This document shows positions 11,101-22,600 of a stretch of DNA of 64,000 bases, in pieces; the first letter of the stretch is position 1; every line of letters begins with the position of its first letter. The position numbers and the translations under genes are program-made. The notes beneath the pieces were generated by a model. The model did not search any database. It was not told where the DNA came from and saw nothing but the letters and a program-made list of their open reading frames with translations. This stretch comes from Chimonanthus salicifolius (lineage: Eukaryota; Streptophyta; Magnoliopsida; Laurales; Calycanthaceae), in assembly GCA_013350335.1 (NCBI GenBank), contig CM023540.1, positions 16,187,828-16,251,827 of the forward strand, written 5' to 3'.

Positions 11101-11480
11101 CTAAATGGTTAAAACTGAAACTAGTAATGGCCTGCGACAAAAATTAATGGACCCAATTGCCTGCATTCAATGTATAAAAGGCTCACTATTGACTCACAAT
11201 GATCCTCAGTTTAGGTTAATCATACATGGTTTGCCAACATTGAGACCTATTACGTTTAGTGGATCATGGGTCGATGCATGCAGACTCAAAACCTTGGAAT
11301 ACTGTGTCTAAAATCTCAAAAAGGCTCAACTTGAGGATCATAAAATTCCTCTAGAAATGATGTGTTGATGTTTATGTCGTCTTTTCTGTTGTCAAACAGG
11401 ATCCAACTTCTGCTCAGAGCAATACTGTGGAGAAAACCAATGTTGATAATGCAAAATCTGAGCTTGATGTTAGTTCTTGA
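8172..11480 (+). CDS. At5g17910-like membrane-anchored acidic protein; frame broken twice
   Basis: Two coding exons: 8172-10606 (ends CAG before GTAAGT) and 11400-11480 (after CAAACAG, stop TGA). I chose ATG 8172 (MGVEVKLIKSYM) because it lies just after the acceptor at 8146. Residues about 12-80 hold two hydrophobic segments ending ALLLGALLTFGQPN. Then come a long acidic, serine-rich region, a basic helix RLENLIAKRMARKRW, two RLNPF(D/E)xPYD motifs, MFFRRYESF, and four 30-residue repeats. This order matches the plant family of Arabidopsis At5g17910, whose molecular role is unknown. Frames break at 8946 (GAC-T-GAT) and 9679 (AAC-T-AAT): one extra T each time creates TGA and TAA. Without them the frame would be about 837 codons. 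It is either a recent pseudogene or carries two sequence errors. Confidence 0.72.
9737..10093 (+). repeat. Four in-frame 87-90 bp coding repeats
   Basis: Units start at 9737, 9824, 9914 and 10004. Each encodes a variant of ETPQDADAFDGMKVN followed by GNGREEVVNNSKIV. The last unit is the most diverged. They lie in the acidic C-terminal half of the membrane-anchored protein. Unit lengths stay multiples of three, so repeat number may vary without breaking the frame. Confidence 0.85.
10687..10850 (-). mobile_element. tRNA-derived SINE, family B, in an intron
   Basis: Inside the intron 10607-11399 of the At5g17910-like gene. On the minus strand it runs from a tRNA-like head with TCGGTT-like B-box region to GGGATTAGTCTCACCTCC and a short A-rich tail, matching the plus-strand copies at 29625-29799 and 56157-56334. 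The flanks ACATTTTCT and ACATTTCTT form an imperfect target duplication. Confidence 0.75.
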
Positions 11481-11897
11481 ATCAACCGAGATATTCTGTT
11501 TTGTCTATGGAGTTCTTACTTGTATTTGGGTCATCTTTAGTCTTTCTGGATTCATTTCAGTCCACTGTTTTGTCAGCTTGGAAAATAGGAATATAGAATT
11601 TGTGGGTTCTTCTCATCTTGTGAGAGTTTGTATGGCGAGGCTTCTATATATATAAACAGGATCATCTACATTTGCATATTGTAAATTACATTTGGCAATT
11701 GTATGTGATTGATAAGTTGATCACTTCTGCTTCTTCCTCCCTTGATTCTGACATCATGTCTCTTTTGTACACCTCACTGTGTACAATCTGAACTAATCAT
11801 CCATCTGATTCTACCTTTGAATTTTCCATAGCCTGAAACACCAATTGGACAACCTGATTCTCCATCTGCTGCATTCAAAGAGTGCGGCAAATCGATT

Positions 11898-11948
11898 TTT
11901 TTTAGCATTCAGCACTCACCCCAAATTGGAGGTGAGACTAATAGGAGG
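11898..11948 (-). mobile_element. Truncated SINE family B 3' end
   Basis: Contains CACCCCAAATTGGAGGTGAGACTAAT preceded by a T run, matching the 3' part of the SINE at 10687-10850 (CACCCCATATCGTGGAGGTGAGACTAAT, counting short blocks). No head and no target duplication seen. Confidence 0.55.
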
Positions 11949-12168
11949 AATTTGCCTTTAAATCATATTGTATGAATTGTTGATTTGTGGTAATTTAGTG
12001 AATGAAGATCAATAAAGTGAGGACTATTGTCATGGGGACTTTCTTTGATTTGTGGGGATTTTCTTTTCTAATATTGTGAATGAGATTGTAGATTAAACAA
12101 GGTTATGGATGCAATTTGATGTTCCAATTAATATTGGTTTCAATAATTTATCAAATCACATATATATT

Positions 12169-12330
12169 TTTTGGATTAACGTACGAAAAATTTAGACACA
12201 GTCTTACTAAAACTCTACGGATGAGCCCACTGCTCCTAAGGTACACCAAGGTTAGACCATGGGAGTTCGAACCTACAACCTCCCACTTCCTGAGGCGGGA
12301 GGCAACTAGTTGAGCTATAACCATATGGGT
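12169..12330 (-). mobile_element. tRNA-derived SINE, family A
   Basis: Same structure as the copy at 2189-2351: minus-strand tRNA-like head with TAGCTCAACTAG and GGTTCGAACTCCC, then a body containing CATCCGTAGAG. It is flanked by a perfect 16-bp duplication AAATCACATATATATT at 12153-12168 and 12331-12346. Confidence 0.88.
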
Positions 12331-14848
12331 AAATCACATATATATTAGTGGTAGATTGAATGATAAAATGTTTAATAAATCTCAATTCTGATCCATTTCT
12401 TTTAATTCTTATATCTTATCGTGATTAACTGTCTATATCACCAGATCATAGCAATGTGCTAGAACTACAACTTAAAAGGAAATATAAATCACTTAAAAAC
12501 ATACATAGTTGCATGGTGTAGACAACCTCATTAGACTCTAGAGAGGTTCCGATGTCCTGATGGGGTTAGCCTGAGAATAAGATTTTTTTTTTTCCTGTAT
12601 CTCTATTTTATCCTTCTTTATTATTTTTCATTTATTAATTCTCATTTTTCACTTTTCAGAGCGACCATTTTTCCTCTCTCCTGATCTCTCAGCACCTCTC
12701 TCGATGCTTGTTCTATTTTTAGTTCCAACATTTTTGTCAAATTTTCTTAAATTTGAGGATTTGTTTTTTTTAAAAGGTGGATGGTTCTTGCATACGAAAA
12801 CTATATTAATTTTAGTTTTTCCCCCAAAATCATACTTGTGATTCTTTCTTTTATTTGTTGTGAGGATCGATTCCATTTAATTCAACATGTAGATAATATA
12901 CTTTTAAACAAAAAATTATAAAAATACAACTTCATCGACCAATTTGAGATAGAGCAACTCGACTAGTATGCTATATCTCAACCTGTTCCAAAATGCAAGT
13001 CTAATTGTAAATAGAGATGTTTACAAAAACCCAATCTGTTAAAAATAATTCCCAAATTGTGTTAGTTGATGAATTTTTGTCAAAAAAAAAACTCAAATCT
13101 AATAAAATAAAATCAATTTTTTTTAAAAAAAAAATGAGAAGATGGATTTAAGCCTATTTTGAGACGATCCAATTTGAGAAAAAAAAATTGGCTAAATATT
13201 ATAACTAAAAATAGGACGAGTGTTAAGATCGAGAGAGCATTGAGAAAGGAGTCAAGAGATCGAGAAAGAGAGGAAATGGTCAAAATTAAAAACATGGGGA
13301 AAAACAAATTTTTGTTATACAGCTAAAAGAATCAAAATCGGATAAAATAAAATAAAATATTAAAAGAACAAATAATTTGATAAAATGGATTTGAACCTAT
13401 GTCAAGGAATAAGATAATCAAGTGGAGATAAAACAATAAAAAACAAGAGATAAGATAATCAAATGGAGATAAAATTTCATGCACAACCTACTCATATGGT
13501 ACTCTTTACATCATGCGCCACAATATGACCCCAAAATCCATTTGATAATAAATCTCCATAGAGCTTTTTATTTATTTTCACCAACTCCCTATGAAGTATT
13601 GTATACCCCAAATTGATATGATTCACCTTTTATATACAATGAGTCTTCAAGAAAAAATTTAAATTTATCGAAAGGCCTATAAATATTATCATCTAATCTA
13701 TGCCATTTACCCATTAATCTAGAGTTTAATATTTTATATTTGAACTTGTCGAATTAAATTTATGAATCATTAAATATTTGAGCTTTTTGGCTGTGACTAT
13801 AGTATAGAGTTGGACGACCCATATCAACCCGTCTTGTGCCCTCCTGTCCTTCCTCAACCAGTTCTTCACCTACCGGACGGAACCCCTGATCATTAGCCAA
13901 ATCTCAGTTCAGGTCGCCTCTTCAATCGAAGTACAGGAAAGGTGGAAAATTGATGCCAGGATTCTACAAGAAAATTTTAGTCACTCCAATTTTCCACCTT
14001 TTAACTTTCTCAATCCAGACATCATTTTACTATGATTTGTATGATTTCCTAAATCAAGGTGCAACGTGAATGATTTTGATATGTTTTTTTATGATCAAAG
14101 AGGTGAAGTAAGAAAGACCAAGGCATACGTTCCAATGACTTTTCCTAAAGAGACTTTTCTGGAGCAAAACTTCAATCTTGGAGGAAGTGTGGTTTGACGC
14201 GAAGAGGGAAGGAGCCTACGTCTTTCCTTATGTTGAGTCAAGTGATTGACCTAACACAATTAACTGAATGCACAGCGAATGGGAAAGACAGAGATCAAGA
14301 AGGAGACCACCATGGACACAAGATGGGTGTGATAGGTATTAGCTACGAGAAGTCGAATACACTGAATAGCCACCAAATTATTTTTATACTTCTTGGATTT
14401 CACCTACTTGAGAATTTAGTGGATACTCCTTGACATCTTGACCTGCACCCTTCTGCGTTTCACATAATCACATGTCCGATCCGGTTCTTCCCACATTCAA
14501 ATGTCACAACAGGGTTCAGTGAGGTGTTCAAGGGTCCAACTTTTCTCAGTATTCACTTTTCAGGGCTTTAAAGCATGAGGTCACCTCTTAAAAATTGGAT
14601 TGTTTTTAGAGTTCCTATTGATCCAGTCTCTATTCCCTTGTACAAAAGAATCCCAGACCTTTTGCTCTCTTTTACGCTTACAATGAAAAAAAAAATTGCA
14701 GGATGAACTAATGCCTACATATCAAAAAAAAAAAACATCTTTGAATGAGTTCATGAGAGGATATACAAGAACTTGACCCAGTTACATGGTAAAGAAATTA
14801 TAAAATACAGTACAAGAAAAGAAGATTGAGTATCGCCATGGAAGAATC

Positions 14849-17800
14849 CTATCCAGTGCTGCCAGACAGCTCACCCGAGAATGCGCTACCACTTGCACCA
14901 GATGCCGACGCAGTTTGCATACTGCTAACTCCTCTGCTTCTATGAATTTGTCGAAGCCTGAAAACATCCCGGGGAAGAGGCTGACTCTGTACAGTTGCAG
15001 TGTCATCATCTTCTTGTCCTGTCAATATGACCGGCAAAATATTTATAATAAATCATAATGATGGCTGAAACAACAGTGAAAACATAGGCATGCAAGACCG
15101 CTGACTTTAACTTAGATATGGAGGAATTGGTGATTTTTGAGGAGCCACTATATATCTTGTGATATCTTTGAAACTGAATTGAATGCAGGCGACTTAAATC
15201 ACCAATATAATTTTTTTATTGAGACAAAATTACCATGAGACATGAATGAGGTTATCCACTCAGTTGCCTTTTTCAAGCAGACGACCACACCTGAAGAAGG
15301 GAATTCCCCCAAAATCATGGGTTTTGTACAAAACAAGAATTTCAAATACAAACCATACATGTTAGATCCAAAGGTGAATTTGGCAGGCTATAATAGGATA
15401 CTCTTTTTTTTTTTCCTGAGTGATAACTGATGAACATTTTTTTTTATAACGAAGAACTCCAAGACCACCACCTTTCTCCGAGTACGAGGACATTGGGTAG
15501 AACTCCAAATGCACACAGCCCCTCGTAAACCACATGCATCGGTTGACTACAGAACTTGAACCTGAGACATCTAGTTTCTGAGCCAAGTGTTTGCCAATTG
15601 AGCTATACTGTGCGAGGTAGTGATGAACATTATTTATATGCATAGAACTAAAAACGTACATAAAGGAGACTACCCAAAAAGAGGTTGAGTAGGCGTCACA
15701 TTCTCATCAACAACATATTTACAATAAAGAAAGCAAAGCCATAGAAAACTGATACTCTGAGAACCTTGCAAATTTACTGATGCCATAGCCCACTTAATAA
15801 TGCATAATTTTACATCCTTCAATAATTGAACCTTTTGGATATGCTTTAGCTTCAAACACTTACGTATCGTTTTCCCACCAAACGAGAGGTACCAATTTCC
15901 GAAGAACATGATCCTTATTTGTGAGAGGCCTTAAATCTTGAACCCAGCCCGCCAAAAGAGCTCTAAAGGAAGCAGGAAGCATCCACTGAATGGAGAATGA
16001 GGAGAGGAATAAGGACCAAATGGGATAGGAGCAAGGGCAACAGAGGAACAAATGATCAACCAATTCCCTGTTTCTCCAACAAAGGAAGCAAATGTTTGGT
16101 TAAGGCAAAATTTCCTACCCACTCCCAAAATTGATTCTCAAACTATCACCCACCATCATGTAGAGATACCATAATGGAAACAATGAAGCTGAATATCATT
16201 AGGTGGGCTATGGTGATGGTCTGTTTCATTGGCTTTTCAGACAACATTAGATACAGTGATCAGGGCTTTAATATGAGCTTCCCTATAATTGTACCCTTTT
16301 TTTGGAGAATTATTGTATTGTAGGTGCTATGACTTTTCCAACTTCTCTCTGAGTTGTCCTCTAGATCTTTGTATCTTCTCTTTACCAGTAACTCTTGTTG
16401 TCACTCAAACAAAAATAAAGGGTCTTAAAGGGTCTCACATCCTCGATTTTATTCAAACAACATACCTTTTTAACATTAATCAAACAACATACTCCATCCC
16501 TCTCAATTTAAAGATTTCTTCCATATTTGAGGCCCTACCCCTATGATCAACTCTTTCCCAAATATCCACCCAACTTTGGCTAAAGTGACCAATGTGGATT
16601 CGATACGTGAGATCCAGCCACTTGAGGATATGTATGATTTTTAACAAAATGGTAGTTGTTCCCCCTCCCTTCCTCCTCAGTGATTGGCCCTCACAAGGCT
16701 AAGAATTTCACATTTTTTACAGAAGGCCGGCCATGAAAGTGGAATCATCCAGGCACAGTAGATGGAGGATGCTAACCTTTGGACTATCTTTCGGAGACAA
16801 AAACCAACAATTATGCTTTTAGATATGCTCATTTTCAACCCCAAGACTTCCGAGAAGCATGAGTATTCTACAAACACTAAAAACGTGGTCAAAATCATCT
16901 TCATAGAAGAGGAAGATTGTATCTTTAAATGGAGAAGAGAAATCACGAGACTCGGATTTGCAATGCGAAAGCCACTAATTAGTCTTTTCACTCTAGCTTT
17001 GAATAACAAGCTACAAAGGCTTCCCATAACAACAATGAAGAGGAAAAAGCACAGAGAATCACGTTGCCTGAGGACTCTAAAGCCCTTAAAGAAGCATTTG
17101 GAGGAGAGAGGGAGGAATTAGTCTTTTCCTTCTAGCCTTCTAGAACAAGCTATAAAGGACCTCCCATGACAACAAAGAAAACGAAAGTGCACAAAGAATC
17201 ACTCTGCCTAAGGCCTTTAAAGTTCTTAAAGAAGCATTTTGGGGAATTTTGGGGAGAAAAGGGTAACATGGGTGGGGGATCAATTCATAACGAAAATGGA
17301 GATAAAAGGGGAGGCCAAGCATTACATAATCCAAGAGAACCATTTGACTCCAAACCCAAAAATATTTAGCATATAAATGAGAAACATGATCATATTCCTT
17401 CTCAAGATTAATTTAGCACACCAACCCCAATTCTAAAGCCTTTGCTCTTCAAATTGATATACTCACTGATAATCAAGTTCCCATCCAAGAATAGTTTACC
17501 TTGCAAGAAAGCCACCATGAAACGGCAAAATGAGTAAGGGCATCACAACCCTCAACATATTAGCCAATGCCTTTGGATGTATTGGTAAAGGTGCAAACAA
17601 GGTCAATTGGTCTAAAGTTGGGTAGTTCTATTTCTATCTCAACCCTGGATATCATTGACAAAAGTCCTTTAAATCTTTCTTTTCCTTTCTTCTTCTTCTT
17701 CTTTCTTTATTTCTTTCTTTATTCTTCTTCATTTTTTTCAGAAAAGGAAAAAAAGTAACTTCATTCATGGGAAATGTGAAGTATCAAAAAGAGTGGTTGC

Positions 17801-19685
17801 AATGGATATATAAATACATTAGAAATTAAAGACTGGAAAATCTAAGAACAAATTCGATCTAGAGACACCATATTGTCCAATAAGTCCACCACCCTATTGG
17901 ATGATATACGAGGTGCATAAGGGAGATGTTAAATGAGGTGCATAAGAGTCTAATCTCTCTAAACAATGGGATGAGTTTCCATAGTGATTTCTTCCTCTCC
18001 AAAGCCCAATTCACCACATTGGCCAAGTCACTTTCCACAATGAGTTTCCATTAGATTTTTTATTAATCATGCTCCAACAGTGTTGGGAAAAAAGCCATTA
18101 TGGATCTATTTGGCTCCGGTGCCTTGTTTGCCACCATTCGTTCGATCAATCCATGGACTTCATCTTCCTTAGATGGTTCTTTCCAACCAAAGCATTTCCA
18201 TATAGCAATTCAAGAAGTCTATACCATCAATTTTTGGCCTTACAATATTTAAGAATAGAGTTTAAGAAACTATGCCACGATTTCTAAGTTGACTCTTCTT
18301 CTACTATTATATAACACTTGGTGGGAAAAGTAGTATTCTATCTTCCTCAACTATATGGCTTTAGATAGTTGCCTCTAAGCCAATTTTTCTCCTCTTAGAA
18401 TGACTTCCAATTCTAATTGCATGGTACTATGGCAGTCTTCATTTGATACACTTCTAGTGACAAGGGACCATCATCTTACAGCCATAGTCCATTGCTTAAG
18501 TGGTGATCTTCTAACCTTCAATTATTCAAATTAACACAGGTGAAAACATAATTTGGTGAGAAATCAGTTCAAAAGGCTCTATTGCTTAAGTGGTGATCTT
18601 CTAAAATTCAATTATTCAAATTAAATCTTTATGAATGATGGGAAACTTGCAGCCATAGTCCGTTGGGATTCCCAAGAGAGAAAATACACAATAGTTGATC
18701 AAACCCTTTCATCAGTCTTACAAACAGTAAATATGAGGCCTATTATATGATTAGCTCTCTTTTGGCAGATTATACTAAAGATTCAATTTTGAGTTACTCA
18801 TTGTGTATCATTAGTTGGAAATTTCCTATTTATAATTGGATGCCTAGTAAATGGAAACCCCAGCAGACCCTTCAAGGCTGCCATTTTCTTCACCTTTCCT
18901 CCTTCCTACTATCTTCATCTTTGCTGATTCCTTTTCTACTTTGACCCATTTTCAAAAACAAATGACTACACAAACTACTCTAAAAGCATCAATCAAAGTA
19001 GATTTGATTAGCTACAAGTGGACCATCTCAACCCAACTCAAATTCTAGCCACTTGATCTTAACAATCAAAATCACTAGGCATCCTTGAAAGTGATTTTGC
19101 CTATCAAGATCTAAGTGACTAAAATTTGAGTTTAAGGCTGAAATTTGGTCCACCTGTAGATTATCAAGTCTATTCTCAATCCACATAGATAGTTTTTTTA
19201 TGAGACAGGAAAATAAAAAGATAGAAAAAACATCAGCTCCAACCTTGTGACCGCTGTGTGTCTGTCTGTCTGTTATGTAGGGATTATGATAATATGAGAG
19301 GAGATACTCAGATATGACTACATCCTATGATAGTCTCCATCAATTAGATGAATAATAATCACAGACAAGGCCCAATGAACTGATCCCTATTTCTATCATA
19401 GTATACCATATTGCAGTAACGAACTATCATCTAGTCAAATAGTGTGTTAAAAGGAGTTGATCATACTTTCAAGATCTTTCCTTTTTCCTGAATGGGTTTC
19501 CCTTGCTTGTCTGAAAGATGGACCATTCTGGTTTGAACGCACTTTGCTTGAGCCTGAAAGGTCACTTGTGCTGGGAACAGGAGCTGCTGGTTGTTTCGGT
19601 GTAGGAAATGTTTTCACTGTATGTGCAGATGGAATATTGCTCTGTAGCAAAACAGACAACACTATGTCCACATCCGGAGATGGCC
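14849..19685 (-). CDS. CSTF77: CSTF77 last two exons (C-terminal 'monkeytail' region)
   Basis: Exon 19467-19685 encodes GPSPDVDIVLSVLLQSNIP, the helix that in other CstF-77 proteins wraps with the CstF-64 hinge, then a Pro/Ser-rich stretch. The last exon 14849-15018 encodes QEDDDTATVQSQPLPRDVF and ends SGSAFSGELSGSTG, typical for plants. The 4448-base intron between them holds a SINE and pieces of two LINEs. Confidence 0.93.
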
Positions 19686-22600
19686 CTGACATATTAAAAA
19701 AAGGGATCAGACGAAATAAAAAATGTTGTATAATGAATGGCATTTTGATTCTGAAACTCCTTAAAAAGTTATTCAACAGGTAAAACAGTCAGACTCTTAG
19801 AGCTGAGAGAGAGAGATTTCAACCAAATAAACAGCATGAAAATAAGGAAACACAATCTAAGAAATCACTGAGTCATTGTGAAAATTCAGCTGCAACTGAA
19901 ACACATAAATGTATGTGAGCCACCAACCACAAGCACATGAGCGCATGCACACCTCTCAACCAATCCCCCGCCCCTCTTCTCTCTCCACTCTCCAACCCAA
20001 AATAAATAAACAATTTTTTTTTTTTAAAAAAAAGCAACATCAACAACATGCAGCACATACATTTCCAATTTCCAGCCCTACTACCACTACTGCTGCTAAT
20101 ACTACTACTACAGTAGGGCCTTTATGTACTGTTGCTGCTGATCCCTACCACCACCACCATCACCACCACCTAGCTACCCCAAAAAACAGAGTAGCAGCTA
20201 CCACAGACAGGACAAGGGACCAAGTTTTCACATAATACTGCTGCTGCTGCTCCCCACCACCACACACACAAATAGAAAGACAGTATGGAGAAGGAGATAT
20301 AGGCAGGCTTTTCTGTGCTGCTGCTGCTATTTCCTACCACCACCATCACACACATTCACACGTTCACCCACACAAAGAGATAAGAAGGGAGGAGGGAGGG
20401 AAGACTTCAACAGAAAACATGCATACACACAAATAAAGGGGGAAAAAGAGTTCATGAACAAACACACATGAATGGAAAAATAAAAGGGGAAAAAGACACA
20501 AGCGCACAAACACAGAGAAAGAGAGTCTAGATGTGGACACTTCTTGAGCTTCCTGTGCTTGTGGGTAGAAGATATGGATCATTTTTTCCATTACCCTTTT
20601 GCCTTGTCTATCTGGAACTCTTTCCTGGCCCTTTGTAGTGGGAGACCATGTTGCATGTTGGGAAAGAAGTCTTGTGTGTGTGGGTTGGGGAGCAAGTTGA
20701 AGGGCCTTTGAAAGGCTACATTGGTAGCCAATTGTTGGTAAAGGTAAAGAGAGCTCAACTGTAGGATTTCGTGAAAAAGGGTAGAGCCAGATTCTTCGGC
20801 ACTTCACCGTTTGTTATTCATCAGGATTGGAGATCTATTTTGGAAGATCAAGTGAGGAAGAAAAAGATTGTTACAAGATGAAACTGTTCAAGTCTTAGTG
20901 TGGTGAAGTTTAAAGTGGATGAAGCTGCAAGGGGTAAACCCAGGTCGGCGATGATTGGAGGCATTCTTCATAACTCAGATGGACAGGTTCTTGCTTTCTT
21001 CTTGGAGCCAATAGGTAGAAAGAACTTGAATGAAGCTCAGCTCTTGGCAATTAAAAAGGCCTTAGAGATATTCAGCAATCACGTTTAGGTAAGGTTATTG
21101 TGGAAGGTAATTCAACTATGTAATCAACTAGGCTCAAGGAAAAAGCCCTATTGGAAGCTACGCTATCATCACCTTCATACTTGCCCCTCCAGAAGCCACT
21201 TCTGTGGGCTTCGGGTCCCATCTCAGTCACACGCACCCTTCATACTGGTTTCATTTGTTTTAATGATATTATTATCTGTTACCTTTTCAAAAAAATCTAT
21301 ATAACATGTATTTAAAATAATAATTAAAAAAAGGAACAAATAAAGGAAAAGGCAATGGAGAAAACATTCCACCCAATATGATTACGAAATTCTATAACCA
21401 AATAAAACTATCTAGACAATACCTTCAACGGATGGTAGATGTGCTATAAATGTAGCCAATGCTGGTGGCAGTACTTTCAGAATCTCATCAAGACCCTTTG
21501 TTGTTCCACTGCCAATTACAGGAAAATTGGTGACAGTGGTAATTGAGCTAGAAACAGCTGGCAGTCCAGGGGCTGTTGTATTAGGGAAAACTCCAGAACC
21601 TACACTAAATAAGAACATCACTTATTTATAGATTGTATGACAATGTTACATAATTACCATGAAAGACACTGCAAAAGCCAAGATTGGTTGTTACAATTAC
21701 AGAAGTGGAGCCAATGAATATAAGATCAACTAATGGTCTGTTCTGGAAAGGCAAATCATCCTTTATCAAAAGGATGGATAGCAGACTGACCTGAAAAGCG
21801 ATAACAATCTTTCTAAACAAAGAGACTACCCTTCAATGAAAACCTTTCTTTTATTTTTCTCCTAACCCTTCAATCATCCATGCCCAAATTCAATAGCCAA
21901 GAACAGCAGAAAGTTTCTCAACAGAAAAATGAAGGCGAAGGAAAATCAAAGAACTTTACCAAGAAAATTCAGTTACATCCTATGAGTTGTGAAAACTCAG
22001 TTGTTTCCTGCTATCTAAATCTGTCACCCAACCAGCTCAAAACCTTAACAAGCGCCTTGCTGACAAGTTGATGTCTGATCTTTTTCTCTGTTTTAAGCAG
22101 GGGTCAAAAATTCGGCTGAACCGAGACCTCAACCGATATGCCGAATAGTTTCTCTCTCCACAGCATTTTTTTTTAAAAAAAATCCAAAAAATTTATAGAA
22201 AATGCAGATAATAATGTGCTCATTGAATATGTAATTTTTCATAAAATATCGGACATTTACATCTTCTAATATAATTTTGAAGTTACGATATAGTGAATTT
22301 ATATAATTAGTAATAAAATGGTGAAAAATTACCAAAAAAGTAGATAAATGAGGAAAAATTGTAGAAATAATTTCCAATGAATAGTTTAATGAGATTAAAA
22401 AAAAGTGAGAGCCTAGAAGTATAGTTTAAATTATGAATAGAATATATATAAAATTATATTTCTATTTAATTATTTGAACATTGTGATTTTAATCTATTAA
22501 AATTGCAACACCATAAGTTGTTCACTTTATATGACTCATTTAATGAGGTGGGATGATTCAATAAACTTGAAATTATATCCACACTCTACCCACATATTTC

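Larger units (their letters stand above)
11481..14848. other. Region between the At5g17910-like gene and CSTF77
   Basis: Convergent space between a plus-strand and a minus-strand gene. An acceptor-like CCATAG at 11826-11831 followed by an open stretch PETPIGQPDSPSA could be an alternative last exon or 3' UTR of the left gene. A SINE 3' piece lies at about 11898-11948 and a full SINE at 12169-12330. From 12.4 to 14.7 kb it is AT-rich with no coding sequence that I can support. Confidence 0.45.
15019..19466. other. CSTF77 last intron, filled with LINE and SINE pieces
   Basis: Besides the elements listed separately (15439-15620, 15650-17110, 17680-18060) it has tandem duplications at 16980-17250 and 18490-18624. 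From 18.7 to 19.4 kb I see nothing recognisable. Confidence 0.6.
19686..21422. other. CSTF77 intron with triplet-rich DNA and a LINE 3' piece
   Basis: The left half is low complexity: mixed CAC, ACT, CTG triplet runs around 20085-20345 and purine-rich blocks at 20380-20520. The right half is the LINE fragment 20530-21292. Long open frames on both strands over 20.3-20.8 kb follow from biased composition. Confidence 0.6.

Noticed and set aside
14194..14433. 79-residue open frame
   Set aside because: No recognised domain, no splice or start context, lies in repeat-like intergenic DNA.
20364..20807. 147-residue minus-strand frame
   Set aside because: Low-complexity purine/pyrimidine bias next to a LINE fragment on the other strand; no domain.
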